A stretch of DNA of 64,000 bases from Nitrospirales bacterium (lineage in GTDB: Bacteria; Nitrospirota; Nitrospiria; Nitrospirales; UBA8639). Below, piece by piece: positions 27,246 through 35,031 of the stretch. Location of the stretch: assembly GCA_029261295.1 (NCBI GenBank), contig JAJDBP010000024.1, positions 62,001-126,000 of the forward strand, read 5' to 3'. Each line of letters opens with the position of its first letter. Positions within the stretch are counted from its first letter, which is position 1. A program made the translations under genes and the position numbers. The notes below the pieces were generated by a model. The model did not search any database. It saw nothing but the letters and a program-made list of their open reading frames with translations, and was not told the origin of the DNA.

Positions 27246-28778
27246 ATGAAAAAGCGCGGGTGGTTAAATACATTTTCTGGAAATCGGGTCTATACACTTC
27301 GGAATGCCCAAAATAGTCTTCTTCAGGTATTACTGAAAAAATTTACAATAATAAAAGATGGACATGGGATTACTCTCCACGTCAAATTTGATGAAAAAAG
27401 TCCCGCTATCAGACAGAGAGAGGCAAAAAACACTATTAGAGGTCAAATGCCTGGTTATCCTAAGCAGGTAAAAGAAATTTCCGAAAAAATCGAAAGTGTA
27501 TTTTTTGGAAATGCCAAGTCTTACCAATTTAAAAGCCAGGATTTTGCCTTTCGTTTCGCTAGTGGTGGCACCCTTCCTATTATTTCTATTGATGGCCAAG
27601 AATATTATTGCTTTTTTTATCGAGACATAGACCCCGTTGGCTGGAATATTGCTAACGGGGCTTGTGATTCTTATAGTGAATTACGAAATCCCAAACTTGC
27701 GATTGAACGTGAGTTACGTGAAGAACTAATAATTTATGATCTGCGAACAGAACCATATAAAGATTACATTTTTTCTTGGAAAAATCAGAAAACGATTGAA
27801 GTTCCGGAATTTAGGGATGTAAGAAATTTATGGAACAAAATATTATTTTTAGAAGGTGGTTTGTCTGGAGGTTTCGAAAAGGTCGGAGTTGCAGTTGAAT
27901 GGGCAGATCTTGGCCCAGATAATCTTGTTTTAGATTTTGACGGTTATGCTAATCCTCAAGGTGGTTTTTATCTGAATATAAACGCAGAAGACTTTGGAAT
28001 TGAATTTGATCGAATAGGGAAAATTAAATTAAATTCTGGTCTCGTACTTCTAGATGGTGAAATGAATAATAACCGCCTTCTTAAAAGACCAATAGGTCTC
28101 TTTGAAGTGGAAAAAACGCAAGAAGCAGTGTTCGATGGCACTCTTACTTTTTTGCCTGATCGGCTGTTCTATGACGGTAGTCTGGTCGCAAATAGTTCAT
28201 TGCGGTCAACTAAAATTTTCACTCGAAAAATACTAGAAAAATATTTTAAATATCTAGTAGAAAATGGAATTCGAAAACCAAAAGAAATACAGAATTGGCG
28301 AAACCTTGTTCAAGGAAAACCTCCCAACCCTCAATTTAATTTATGCCCCGTTACTCGGAAAATTATACGTCGTCATATGCACACAGAAAGACACCTAATT
28401 TTTATATGTTATAGCCACGATGATCGGGAATTGGCTGAAAAAATCCATTCTGCTATGGAATTGAAGGGAATAAAGGCCTGGAGAGATTTAAGGGAAATTC
28501 CGGCAGGCAAAGATGGCGATAGTGTTATTCAGAAGGCAATAGAAGATTGTACGCATGTTATCTTTCTCGCGTCTCCTCGTTCTGTTCAAAGTTCTTATAT
28601 AAAAAATGAATTGCAATATGCTAGTGATCTTGGAAAAGGGGGAGTGGTATTAATGCTTGAAGCATGTGAAGGAATTCCTTTAAGCGTGGTTCGTTGGCCA
28701 ATAATTTACTTTAAAAATAGATTTAGCAAAGGTCTAGTAGAAATGTTTTTGACAATAAGTAGTTCTAATTCTCGTTAA
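27246..28778 (+). CDS. Nudix-like domain / TIR domain fusion protein
   Basis: 510 residues. The middle carries a Nudix-like box: G138, E145, R155-E156-L157 and E159-E160 (AIERELREELII), with about three residues more than the canonical spacing. The C-terminus from about 383 is a TIR domain: HLIFICYSHDDRELAEKI, AWRDLREIPAGKDG, THVIFLASPRSVQSSYIKNELQYA, where E455 aligns with the catalytic glutamate of NAD+-consuming TIRs. No transmembrane segment. TIR enzymes act as cell-suicide or signalling effectors in phage defence; Nudix domains act on ADP-ribose-like nucleotides, so both halves point to NAD metabolism (inference). The gene is AT-rich and preceded by 670 bases without a gene. The first 100 residues were not recognised. 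Confidence 0.75.
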   Translation: MKKRGWLNTFSGNRVYTLRNAQNSLLQVLLKKFTIIKDGHGITLHVKFDEKSPAIRQREAKNTIRGQMPGYPKQVKEISEKIESVFFGNAKSYQFKSQDFAFRFASGGTLPIISIDGQEYYCFFYRDIDPVGWNIANGACDSYSELRNPKLAIERELREELIIYDLRTEPYKDYIFSWKNQKTIEVPEFRDVRNLWNKILFLEGGLSGGFEKVGVAVEWADLGPDNLVLDFDGYANPQGGFYLNINAEDFGIEFDRIGKIKLNSGLVLLDGEMNNNRLLKRPIGLFEVEKTQEAVFDGTLTFLPDRLFYDGSLVANSSLRSTKIFTRKILEKYFKYLVENGIRKPKEIQNWRNLVQGKPPNPQFNLCPVTRKIIRRHMHTERHLIFICYSHDDRELAEKIHSAMELKGIKAWRDLREIPAGKDGDSVIQKAIEDCTHVIFLASPRSVQSSYIKNELQYASDLGKGGVVLMLEACEGIPLSVVRWPIIYFKNRFSKGLVEMFLTISSSNSR

Positions 28779-28878
28779 GCTAATTTTATGAAAATCTTTA
28801 TCAGATTGTGTTCTTGATGTTCTAGTATTCAAGTGAGTTTTATGAGATTTGGAAAAAAATAATGTTCAGGAGGATTTT

Positions 28879-29820
28879 GTGGAAACAAGAATTATCATAA
28901 ATTTTTCATATAGTGGATTTAAAAAAGAAACAAAAATGGAAGATTTGTTTTGGAAGGCTATTGATGTAGCTGAACGGGCGACAAGCAGGCGAAATTTACT
29001 TATAGTTCTGAATAACGATACTGTAGCTCGTGGTCAAGCAAAAGCTTTCTTGAAAGATACTCGAAGCGCAGATTTAGAGATTCTTCGTGTCTGGTCCGTT
29101 GATACGTGTCAAATGTGGCTAAGTGGTTGGGGGTACGTTATTGATAAATATAAAAAGGCGGATCGCATCGTCCAAATTCCTGGAGATTTAGACGCAATAA
29201 AAGAGCCGGCGGATTTTTATGCAAAATTGGGAAATTTCTTTTGTTTAGGAGGTCCTTTTGATTTAACGATAGGAGATTTTCAAACCGGGGATCAATTTGG
29301 TTCAAAAAGTCTTATCGACACCTATGGTACCTATCCACTGATGACAAATTGGTTTCCTGATTTGACCAAGGAAATATTTTATTTGCCTCTGGAGCGTCCA
29401 AGGTCAGAATTTCTAAACCTAAAAATTAGTTCTTTAAAAAAATTATTATATTATAGGAAATTTGCATATGAACAAACTCTTAATATGTTAATTCGTTCTT
29501 GGAACTTTAAAACTAAAGAGTGGGAGTGCAACGTTCAGCCTCATGATTTAGGAGAAATTCGAGATGATAGCAGTAAGCGTAAATACTTAAGTTGCATGGA
29601 TCAGATTGAACGTACAGAACGAATGTTAAAGGTTATTTGGAAGGAAATAAATGGTCCCAAGAATCATGCATATAGTAAAAGTTATCGAAAGTTTATTCAT
29701 GATTATAATATTTTGGAACGACTTTCAACCTCTATGAGAGAAACTGCAGGGATAACAATAAGAGGGTTACTAGGCCTTGGTGATGGACCAGATATGCTCT
29801 CTCCTCATCCTAATAATTAA
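28879..29820 (+). CDS. Possible GT-A-fold sugar/nucleotide transferase-like protein
   Basis: 313 residues from a GTG at 28879, chosen because AGGAGG at 28868-28873 sits five bases upstream; the frame is open to a TTG at 28849. The N-terminal half looks alpha/beta: LLIVLNNDTVARGQAKAFL, then DRIVQIPGDLDAIKEP with a DxD-like GDLD (102-105), and a distinctive TIGDFQTGDQFGSKSLID followed by GTYPLMTNWFPD. This pattern resembles GT-A nucleotide-diphospho-sugar enzymes but the match is weak. The C-terminal third is helical and charged. It follows the Nudix-TIR gene by 100 bases on the same strand. Confidence 0.4.
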   Translation: METRIIINFSYSGFKKETKMEDLFWKAIDVAERATSRRNLLIVLNNDTVARGQAKAFLKDTRSADLEILRVWSVDTCQMWLSGWGYVIDKYKKADRIVQIPGDLDAIKEPADFYAKLGNFFCLGGPFDLTIGDFQTGDQFGSKSLIDTYGTYPLMTNWFPDLTKEIFYLPLERPRSEFLNLKISSLKKLLYYRKFAYEQTLNMLIRSWNFKTKEWECNVQPHDLGEIRDDSSKRKYLSCMDQIERTERMLKVIWKEINGPKNHAYSKSYRKFIHDYNILERLSTSMRETAGITIRGLLGLGDGPDMLSPHPNN

Positions 29821-29877
29821 GTCTTTAGGGCAAAATAAGATCTATTTCCGTCATTAGAGAGGTGCAATAGTCTGGTG

Positions 29878-31431
29878 TTACTTATGAAGAAGGTCAAATA
29901 CGGTCTTAACAGGATTAAAAGTTGAAGGAGGGACTTCAATAAATACTGTATTCCAGTATGCCATTGCTTCATTCCACAGACCTGGCAATTCTAATGCACG
30001 AATATTTTGTCCTTCATGAAATTTCATGGAAATTAGCCCGCCTTTTAAGTTTGCAAAATCATGAAGTTTAAAAGGTTTATTCCTGAAATTTCGCACGCCG
30101 CAAACAATGTCTACGGGATTAAAATGAGTCCCACTCCTCCAGATCATCTGCTGTTCGTTTGAATCGTTATCAAATTGGGTAGGTTCAACAATTTGAAGAG
30201 CTTTTGAACCATCCGATTGCCTAACCCAAAAAGGGCCACCACCTGGTTGGCTAATATTGGGAACTAAACCACACACTCGTAAAGGTCGGTTTAATCTTTT
30301 AAATAAAAATTGTTGCTGTAGCTCGGGGGATTGGGCTTTGGTGTTACTTGGTGTCGAGATGCCTAATATTCGTTGTGCAAATTCAAATATTTCGCTTAGT
30401 TGATTCTCTTGAAGGTATTTAAGTGAAAGCTTTTCTAGGTATGTGAATAATTGCTGTTGTATGGTGACCAAATATCCAGCTAAAGCTGTTTTATGAAAAT
30501 TGTGTTGATCTGCTAGGCATTCGGGTACGACATTATCAATATTTTTTATGAATACGATGTCTCCTTGGAGATTGCAAAGATTTTCAAGCAGTGCTCCGTG
30601 TCCTCCGGGGCGGAAGATAAGCTCCCCAGATGAATTTCGAATTGGATGATTATCAAGATCAACCGCAATTGTGTCAGTATATGACGGTTGATATGAAAGC
30701 GTGATGTCAAAATTAATGTTTGAGCTTTGAATCCTCTTAAGTACTTGAGTGATATGTTCTTGGATAAGTTGTTCATGTTCTTGTGAAATGGCGAAATGAA
30801 TTCTTACGGTTTCCGAAGAATCTATTGTGTAGGCGCAACCTTCCCGAATGTGTTCTTCAATGGGAGTCCGAATATGATCAGCATATTGATGAAAGGGTAA
30901 TATGCCTTTCGGAAGGTTTGCATAATTTAAGCCTGAGGGAAAAAGCAATGTTTTTAAAATGGCTCTCCAGTTTTTCGGATAAGTTTTTTCAGGATTCTGT
31001 ATTCCTTGGTCTGCAAGTTTGGCTTTTAAATCTGCAAAGAAAGCGAAGGATTCTAATTTATGGAAGAAAAGTTCCATCCCTTCTATATCTTTGCTTCGAG
31101 AAGAAAGGTTATTGGATAATATTTGGGCGCCTTGCTCTAAGTGATTTTGTTCAAAAGTAGTGAGCAAAGTTTTGAACATACGAGATGCTGCCCCTGCAGC
31201 CGGGACAAACTTAGTTATTCTTCCAGAAGCCATGGCCTGTTTGAATAAATAAGCATAATGCTCCAGGTCTGTGTGGCTGAATTGTTTGATGCCGTCGTCA
31301 ATTTTACAAGGACGATCAAGTATCGTGTGGGAAATTCCTTTGCGAAAAGTCTGAAGTTGTTGGTAAAAAAAATCTGGTGATATACCTTTTTCTTCTAAGA
31401 GTTTTCGATCTTTTAAAGTTAAGGGAATCAT
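29878..31431 (-). CDS. DUF4301 family protein
   Basis: 517 residues resembling DUF4301 proteins, known mostly from Bacteroidetes. Landmarks are KFVPAAGAASRMFKTLL at 74-90 (a nucleotidyltransferase-like glycine/arginine loop), GGHGALLENLCNLQGDIVFIKNIDNVVPE in the middle, and PGGGPFWVRQSDG with QIVEPTQFD toward the end. The PAAGxxSRM loop and the IKNIDN segment suggest a sugar-nucleotidyltransferase fold, but no activity is established. It is convergent with the putative transferase gene (57 bases) and shares the AT-rich composition of the island. Confidence 0.75.
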   Translation of the reverse strand: MIPLTLKDRKLLEEKGISPDFFYQQLQTFRKGISHTILDRPCKIDDGIKQFSHTDLEHYAYLFKQAMASGRITKFVPAAGAASRMFKTLLTTFEQNHLEQGAQILSNNLSSRSKDIEGMELFFHKLESFAFFADLKAKLADQGIQNPEKTYPKNWRAILKTLLFPSGLNYANLPKGILPFHQYADHIRTPIEEHIREGCAYTIDSSETVRIHFAISQEHEQLIQEHITQVLKRIQSSNINFDITLSYQPSYTDTIAVDLDNHPIRNSSGELIFRPGGHGALLENLCNLQGDIVFIKNIDNVVPECLADQHNFHKTALAGYLVTIQQQLFTYLEKLSLKYLQENQLSEIFEFAQRILGISTPSNTKAQSPELQQQFLFKRLNRPLRVCGLVPNISQPGGGPFWVRQSDGSKALQIVEPTQFDNDSNEQQMIWRSGTHFNPVDIVCGVRNFRNKPFKLHDFANLKGGLISMKFHEGQNIRALELPGLWNEAMAYWNTVFIEVPPSTFNPVKTVFDLLHK

Positions 31432-31946
31432 CTAGTGGCAGGAAAGAATTGGCAGGGAAATTTCAAGGAGCAGGAACAAAGATATTGTATTCTTGGCATA
31501 ACTTAAATGATGCTTTAGGGCTAATTATTTTGGAGTAGGTGTGTGGATTGCCGAAATATACAGGAAAGAATGATCAAATTATATAATTGGTTACAATCCC
31601 GAAACTTTTTCTCGACTGTTCTCTAACCTTCAGTTCCCTTCCCTTTCTTCGGATAGCGCTAAGCTTATCGGTAATTTTTGACTCGTCATTAAAGCTCGAA
31701 TTTTTTCTATGTATAGAGGAGATATTAGGATTTAGAATCATAAATGAAATGGAACAGGTTTAAGTTTTTCATCCCAATATCAATCTTTAGGTTCGCGACT
31801 ACTTATCTTCTTTGTCTATTAGAGTAGTCCGCACACGAAATTTTAGATCGGATTAATTTTGGCTACCTACTTTATTAAAAATGGTAGTCGACAATAAATA
31901 ATCCGTCAATTGTCTTTGCCAATAATTTCGAGAATGTTCCTCTACA
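31432..31946. other. AT-rich intergenic region, nothing identified
   Basis: 515 bases between DUF4301 and the methyltransferase gene. Only very short frames occur and none has a ribosome binding site. A 6-base inverted repeat GACTAC/GTAGTC near 31800-31835 has a long loop and no U-tract. It probably marks the right border of the AT-rich segment; no tRNA or repeat boundary is visible. Confidence 0.6.
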
Positions 31947-32702
31947 TCAAGTTCGAGGTCGGCGATGGCAAATGATCAGGACTTCATCAATATTCTCGTC
32001 ATGAGCCAGTCCTGGCTTAAATTGCAGTCTTTTTTGTAATTTGAGGCCAAGGGGGAAGAAAAAACGATTATGAAAAGACATGGCTGTTTCATAATGGTTG
32101 CATAACCACCAGGTGCTTAGTTGAATCATCAGTTTGCTTTTTGGCCGCATACCAAATGGAACGCTCCGTTCGATACCGAAGGCATGTGTATCAAGAATGT
32201 TTTGCAAATCCTGAGGATCATACCTGCGATAATGTCCGACTAAGGTGTCGAAGGCCGTCCAGGCATGACTATGGAGAGGGACAGAAAAGAAGAGGGTTCC
32301 ACCGTCGACCAGTAAGTTACTGAGTTGGGTGAAGACTGCCTGATCATTCGGGATGTGTTCAATGACATCGAAAAGGCAGATGAGATCGAAACTGCTTTCC
32401 GGAAATTGAAAGGTTTCGAAGAGACCAACGTGGACTTGGCCGCCCACTTCTTGAAGACGTTGACAGGCAACCTTGCTGGCATCCACAAAGACCGTTCCAG
32501 GAATAGGTAGGCGTGGACGAAGCCCAGGCCCAATCTCAAGACGTCGTGGGGCATGGCAACTGAGTTCAGAAAGTATGTCCCAAGTATTGAAATGTTCAGG
32601 CCCATAGAATTGTGAGTTAGCCCACAGGCGCTGATAGAAATCTTGATTGATCTCGGCCATGCGATGTCGATTTTCCTGTTGTACTTGTTTCATGGATTTC
32701 AT
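31947..32702 (-). CDS. Class I SAM-dependent methyltransferase
   Basis: About 251 residues from the ATG at 32702 (MKSMKQVQQENRHRM...); the open frame reaches 32786, and 32693 is another possible start. The Rossmann methyltransferase motifs are LEIGPGLRPRLP (motif I), FVDASKVACQRL, FDLICLFDVIEHIPND (motif post-II/IV region) and GGTLFFSVPLHSHAW. This matches UbiE/type-11 methyltransferases; the substrate is unknown. It is divergent from the DUF3015 lipoprotein gene. Confidence 0.87.
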   Translation of the reverse strand: MKSMKQVQQENRHRMAEINQDFYQRLWANSQFYGPEHFNTWDILSELSCHAPRRLEIGPGLRPRLPIPGTVFVDASKVACQRLQEVGGQVHVGLFETFQFPESSFDLICLFDVIEHIPNDQAVFTQLSNLLVDGGTLFFSVPLHSHAWTAFDTLVGHYRRYDPQDLQNILDTHAFGIERSVPFGMRPKSKLMIQLSTWWLCNHYETAMSFHNRFFFPLGLKLQKRLQFKPGLAHDENIDEVLIICHRRPRT

Positions 32703-32892
32703 GAGGGAGAAAATCCTATGTAAAAGAATAGTCGTTGGGAAGGGCGTGAATCTCAGAAATTTCCCATGGAAACCATTTCTGGACATTTGCTAGGGTAGCA
32801 GGCATAAGGATGAACCCAACTTCTACTAACACCGGAATTGGGTATTGGTAAAACCACATCTATTAACGAAATATTATAAGGGAAAAAGAATC

Positions 32893-33312
32893 ATGGCAAT
32901 TCTTCTGTTGCTTCTCTGGACTGTTTTGGGTTTGGGTCTTAGTGGTTGCACCATCAAAGCAACAACCGATACTACCACTGATGGCACGACAGAATTTGTT
33001 TCTTCGAGTACTGGGAAATCCTGGTGGACTGAAGAGGGTCTCGTGAAACAGGGACACCAGGCCGAAGCATTTATCTCCGTCAACTATGATAACCTGCTGC
33101 AGGATATTGCCAAGGGCGAGGGAGAGTATTTGTTAGCCTTCGGAAAGCTCCTCCATATGCCTCTTGTGCATCAGAAGACGTTTGCTCATCATTTGCAGCA
33201 ACACTATCCCAAATTATCCGCCATCAACTTCAGCCAGGACCCCATTGCTTTTAAGAAATTTATGCATCAGGTTGTTATGGTCACAAAGGATTCTTCGTCG
33301 CCAAATCTGTAG
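32893..33312 (+). CDS. DUF3015-type lipoprotein
   Basis: 139 residues from the ATG at 32893 (AAGGGA upstream); the frame is open to 32845. A signal sequence MAILLLLLWTVLGLGLSGC ends in a lipobox, so it is probably anchored to the envelope. The mature part has TGKSWWTEEGLVKQGHQAEAF and the DIAKGEGEYLLAFGKLL segment recalled from DUF3015 proteins, a family of unknown function in Gram-negative bacteria. Confidence 0.7.
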   Translation: MAILLLLLWTVLGLGLSGCTIKATTDTTTDGTTEFVSSSTGKSWWTEEGLVKQGHQAEAFISVNYDNLLQDIAKGEGEYLLAFGKLLHMPLVHQKTFAHHLQQHYPKLSAINFSQDPIAFKKFMHQVVMVTKDSSSPNL

Positions 33313-33405
33313 GATTCAATCTTAGATCGGGGTTTGAAGGTAGAGCGAAGCCAATGCTGAATTGACTCTCATGGTTTTCCCATTGGTGTTGTTGAAATTC
33401 CTCTT

Positions 33406-33576
33406 TTAGCTATCTGCTCCTCCTTTTAAGTAGCCTAATCCAATTTTTAAGGCTCGCCGCGTTATTTCGGCCCATCGTGCTTCTGGGTATTCCGCCAAGA
33501 CTTTGGCAGCCTTGGCATCCTGTATGTCCAATTCTTTTATACGAATAATGCCATCTTCTAGTTTCACATCAGCCAC
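33406..33576 (-). CDS. 56-residue protein, possibly ribbon-helix-helix-like
   Basis: A GTG at 33576 preceded by AGGAG (7 bases) encodes 56 residues beginning VADVKLEDGIIRIKELDIQD. The end ARWAEITRRALKIGLGYLK is helical and resembles the second half of small ribbon-helix-helix regulators or antitoxins, but no toxin partner is adjacent. It sits alone between two plus-strand lipoprotein genes, in a 400-base gap. The clean ribosome binding site and coherent sequence support it; the family call is tentative. Confidence 0.6.
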   Translation of the reverse strand: MADVKLEDGIIRIKELDIQDAKAAKVLAEYPEARWAEITRRALKIGLGYLKGGADS

Positions 33577-33712
33577 TGAACACTCCTTTTGTTGACGACA
33601 TGCCTTTTCCTGAGAGGAAAAAGAAATGTCAAATGAATGCAGAATGAATTGAACGCTTGGTTTTCTTGACAGGTTGTAAGGCCAATGCTAGCATTTTCTT
33701 AGTGCTTCTGAA

Positions 33713-34336
33713 ATGAAAATTCCACAAAAACCTCAAGAACTTCTTTCTCCCAACAAAATGACTATGGCAGTATTCAGAGCAGCTATGCCTAATTGTGTGT
33801 CTCAAATAAGCCTTATCGCAGGGTTCTGTTTTTTATTTGCCGCATGCGGAGGACCTCCAAATTGGGTTAAAGAAGGCTCTGGCGTTATGAACCAAGATGA
33901 TACCCAAGCTATTTATGGAGTGGGGGCCATCGTTGGTGTGAAAAATGAACCACTCGCCTGGGAGGCCGCAGAAAACCGAGCGAGAGCCGAACTAGCTAAA
34001 TCCTTCCGCTCATATACGGCTTATCTTATGCAAGATTATGCCGCTTCTACCACGGCAGGAAATTTTACGAAATCTACCGAAGAGCAAAATGTGGAGCGTG
34101 CAGTCAAAACATTTACTGCCGTTACCCTGAATGGAGTTCGACCCGTTGATCGTTATAAAGATGACGAAACAACCACGTATTATGTCTTGACCAAGCTATC
34201 TGTTCAAGAAATGAAGAATGTTTTGCAGGAAGCAAAGGAACTTGATGCAGAGGTTCGTGAGTATGTCAAAAAAAATGCGGACCGAGTATTCAAACAGCTC
34301 CAAGAAGAAGAAGGGAAACGCCCTGGTGGCTTGTAA
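33713..34336 (+). CDS. LPP20 family lipoprotein
   Basis: 207 residues. An N-terminal signal ends in the lipobox LFAAC (cysteine near 43), then GGPPNWVKEGSG and AIYGVGAIVGVKNEPLAWEAAENRARAELAKSF, the typical LPP20/FlgP-like pattern of PxW followed by A-x-x-x-A-R-x-x-L. The C-terminal third is helical. Members are outer-membrane lipoproteins; FlgP relatives stabilise flagellar outer rings, others have unknown roles. Several internal ATGs precede the signal, so the exact start is uncertain. First gene of a four-lipoprotein operon. Confidence 0.82.
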   Translation: MKIPQKPQELLSPNKMTMAVFRAAMPNCVSQISLIAGFCFLFAACGGPPNWVKEGSGVMNQDDTQAIYGVGAIVGVKNEPLAWEAAENRARAELAKSFRSYTAYLMQDYAASTTAGNFTKSTEEQNVERAVKTFTAVTLNGVRPVDRYKDDETTTYYVLTKLSVQEMKNVLQEAKELDAEVREYVKKNADRVFKQLQEEEGKRPGGL

Positions 34337-34375
34337 GGAATTCCTTGCATTATCCCAATCCCATATTGTACGAAT

Positions 34376-35017
34376 ATGATGACGCATTTCTTTCTGAAAG
34401 GGTTTAAACCTTTCATAAAACACTTTTTTCTTGGCTGTTGTATGGTAAGCCTTTTCTTCTTATCCGGATGTGGAAAAGAAAAAAAGGTGACCCGTGTTGA
34501 CCCCGGTGTGGTTACCGATTTGAGTGGGCGCTGGAATGATACTGATTCAAAGTTGGTGGCCGAAACCATGATGAAAGAAATGGTGAGTCGGCCTTGGTTA
34601 GATAAATTTACTGGAAGCCACGGGCGTGAGCCTGTGGTCATCGTTGGGACGATTCTGAATAAAAGTCATGAACATATCGATGTGGGCACCTTTGTCACTG
34701 ATTTAGAGCGGGAAATGACCAATTCCCAGAAAGTAATGTTTGTGGCAAGCAAAAGTGAACGAGAAGAAGTGAGAGAAGAACGTAAGGAGCAAGCTATCTA
34801 TTCTCGTGAAGACACCCAAAAACGTCCCGGACAAGAGCTTGGGGCTGATTTTATGATGAAAGGCACGATTGCCACGATCCTTGATGAATCTGCAGGGACG
34901 AAAGCGATCTATTATCAAATAGATTTAGATTTGATTGATTTAGAAAACAATGTCAAATCTTGGTATGGTCAGAAAAAGATTAAGAAAGTTGTAGAACGAA
35001 AGCGCACATTGTTTTAA
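34376..35017 (+). CDS. lpoB: LpoB-like penicillin-binding protein activator lipoprotein
   Basis: 213 residues with signal and lipobox LSGC (near 32). The mature part VTRVDPGVVTDLSGRWNDTDSKLVAETMM is the hallmark of LpoB family proteins, followed by the beta-rich domain IVGTILNKSHEHIDVGTF, GADFMMKGTIATI and YYQIDLDLIDLENN. In E. coli LpoB activates PBP1b from the outer membrane. Here it lies between LPP20 and COG3014 genes, a context seen in several Gram-negative groups, where its partner may differ. Confidence 0.85.
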   Translation: MMTHFFLKGFKPFIKHFFLGCCMVSLFFLSGCGKEKKVTRVDPGVVTDLSGRWNDTDSKLVAETMMKEMVSRPWLDKFTGSHGREPVVIVGTILNKSHEHIDVGTFVTDLEREMTNSQKVMFVASKSEREEVREERKEQAIYSREDTQKRPGQELGADFMMKGTIATILDESAGTKAIYYQIDLDLIDLENNVKSWYGQKKIKKVVERKRTLF

Positions 35018-35031
35018 TTCCATGCGTCTCC

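Noticed and set aside
34204-34641. Minus-strand 145-residue frame opposite the LPP20/LpoB genes
   Set aside because: Lies opposite two genes with lipoboxes and family motifs; no support of its own.
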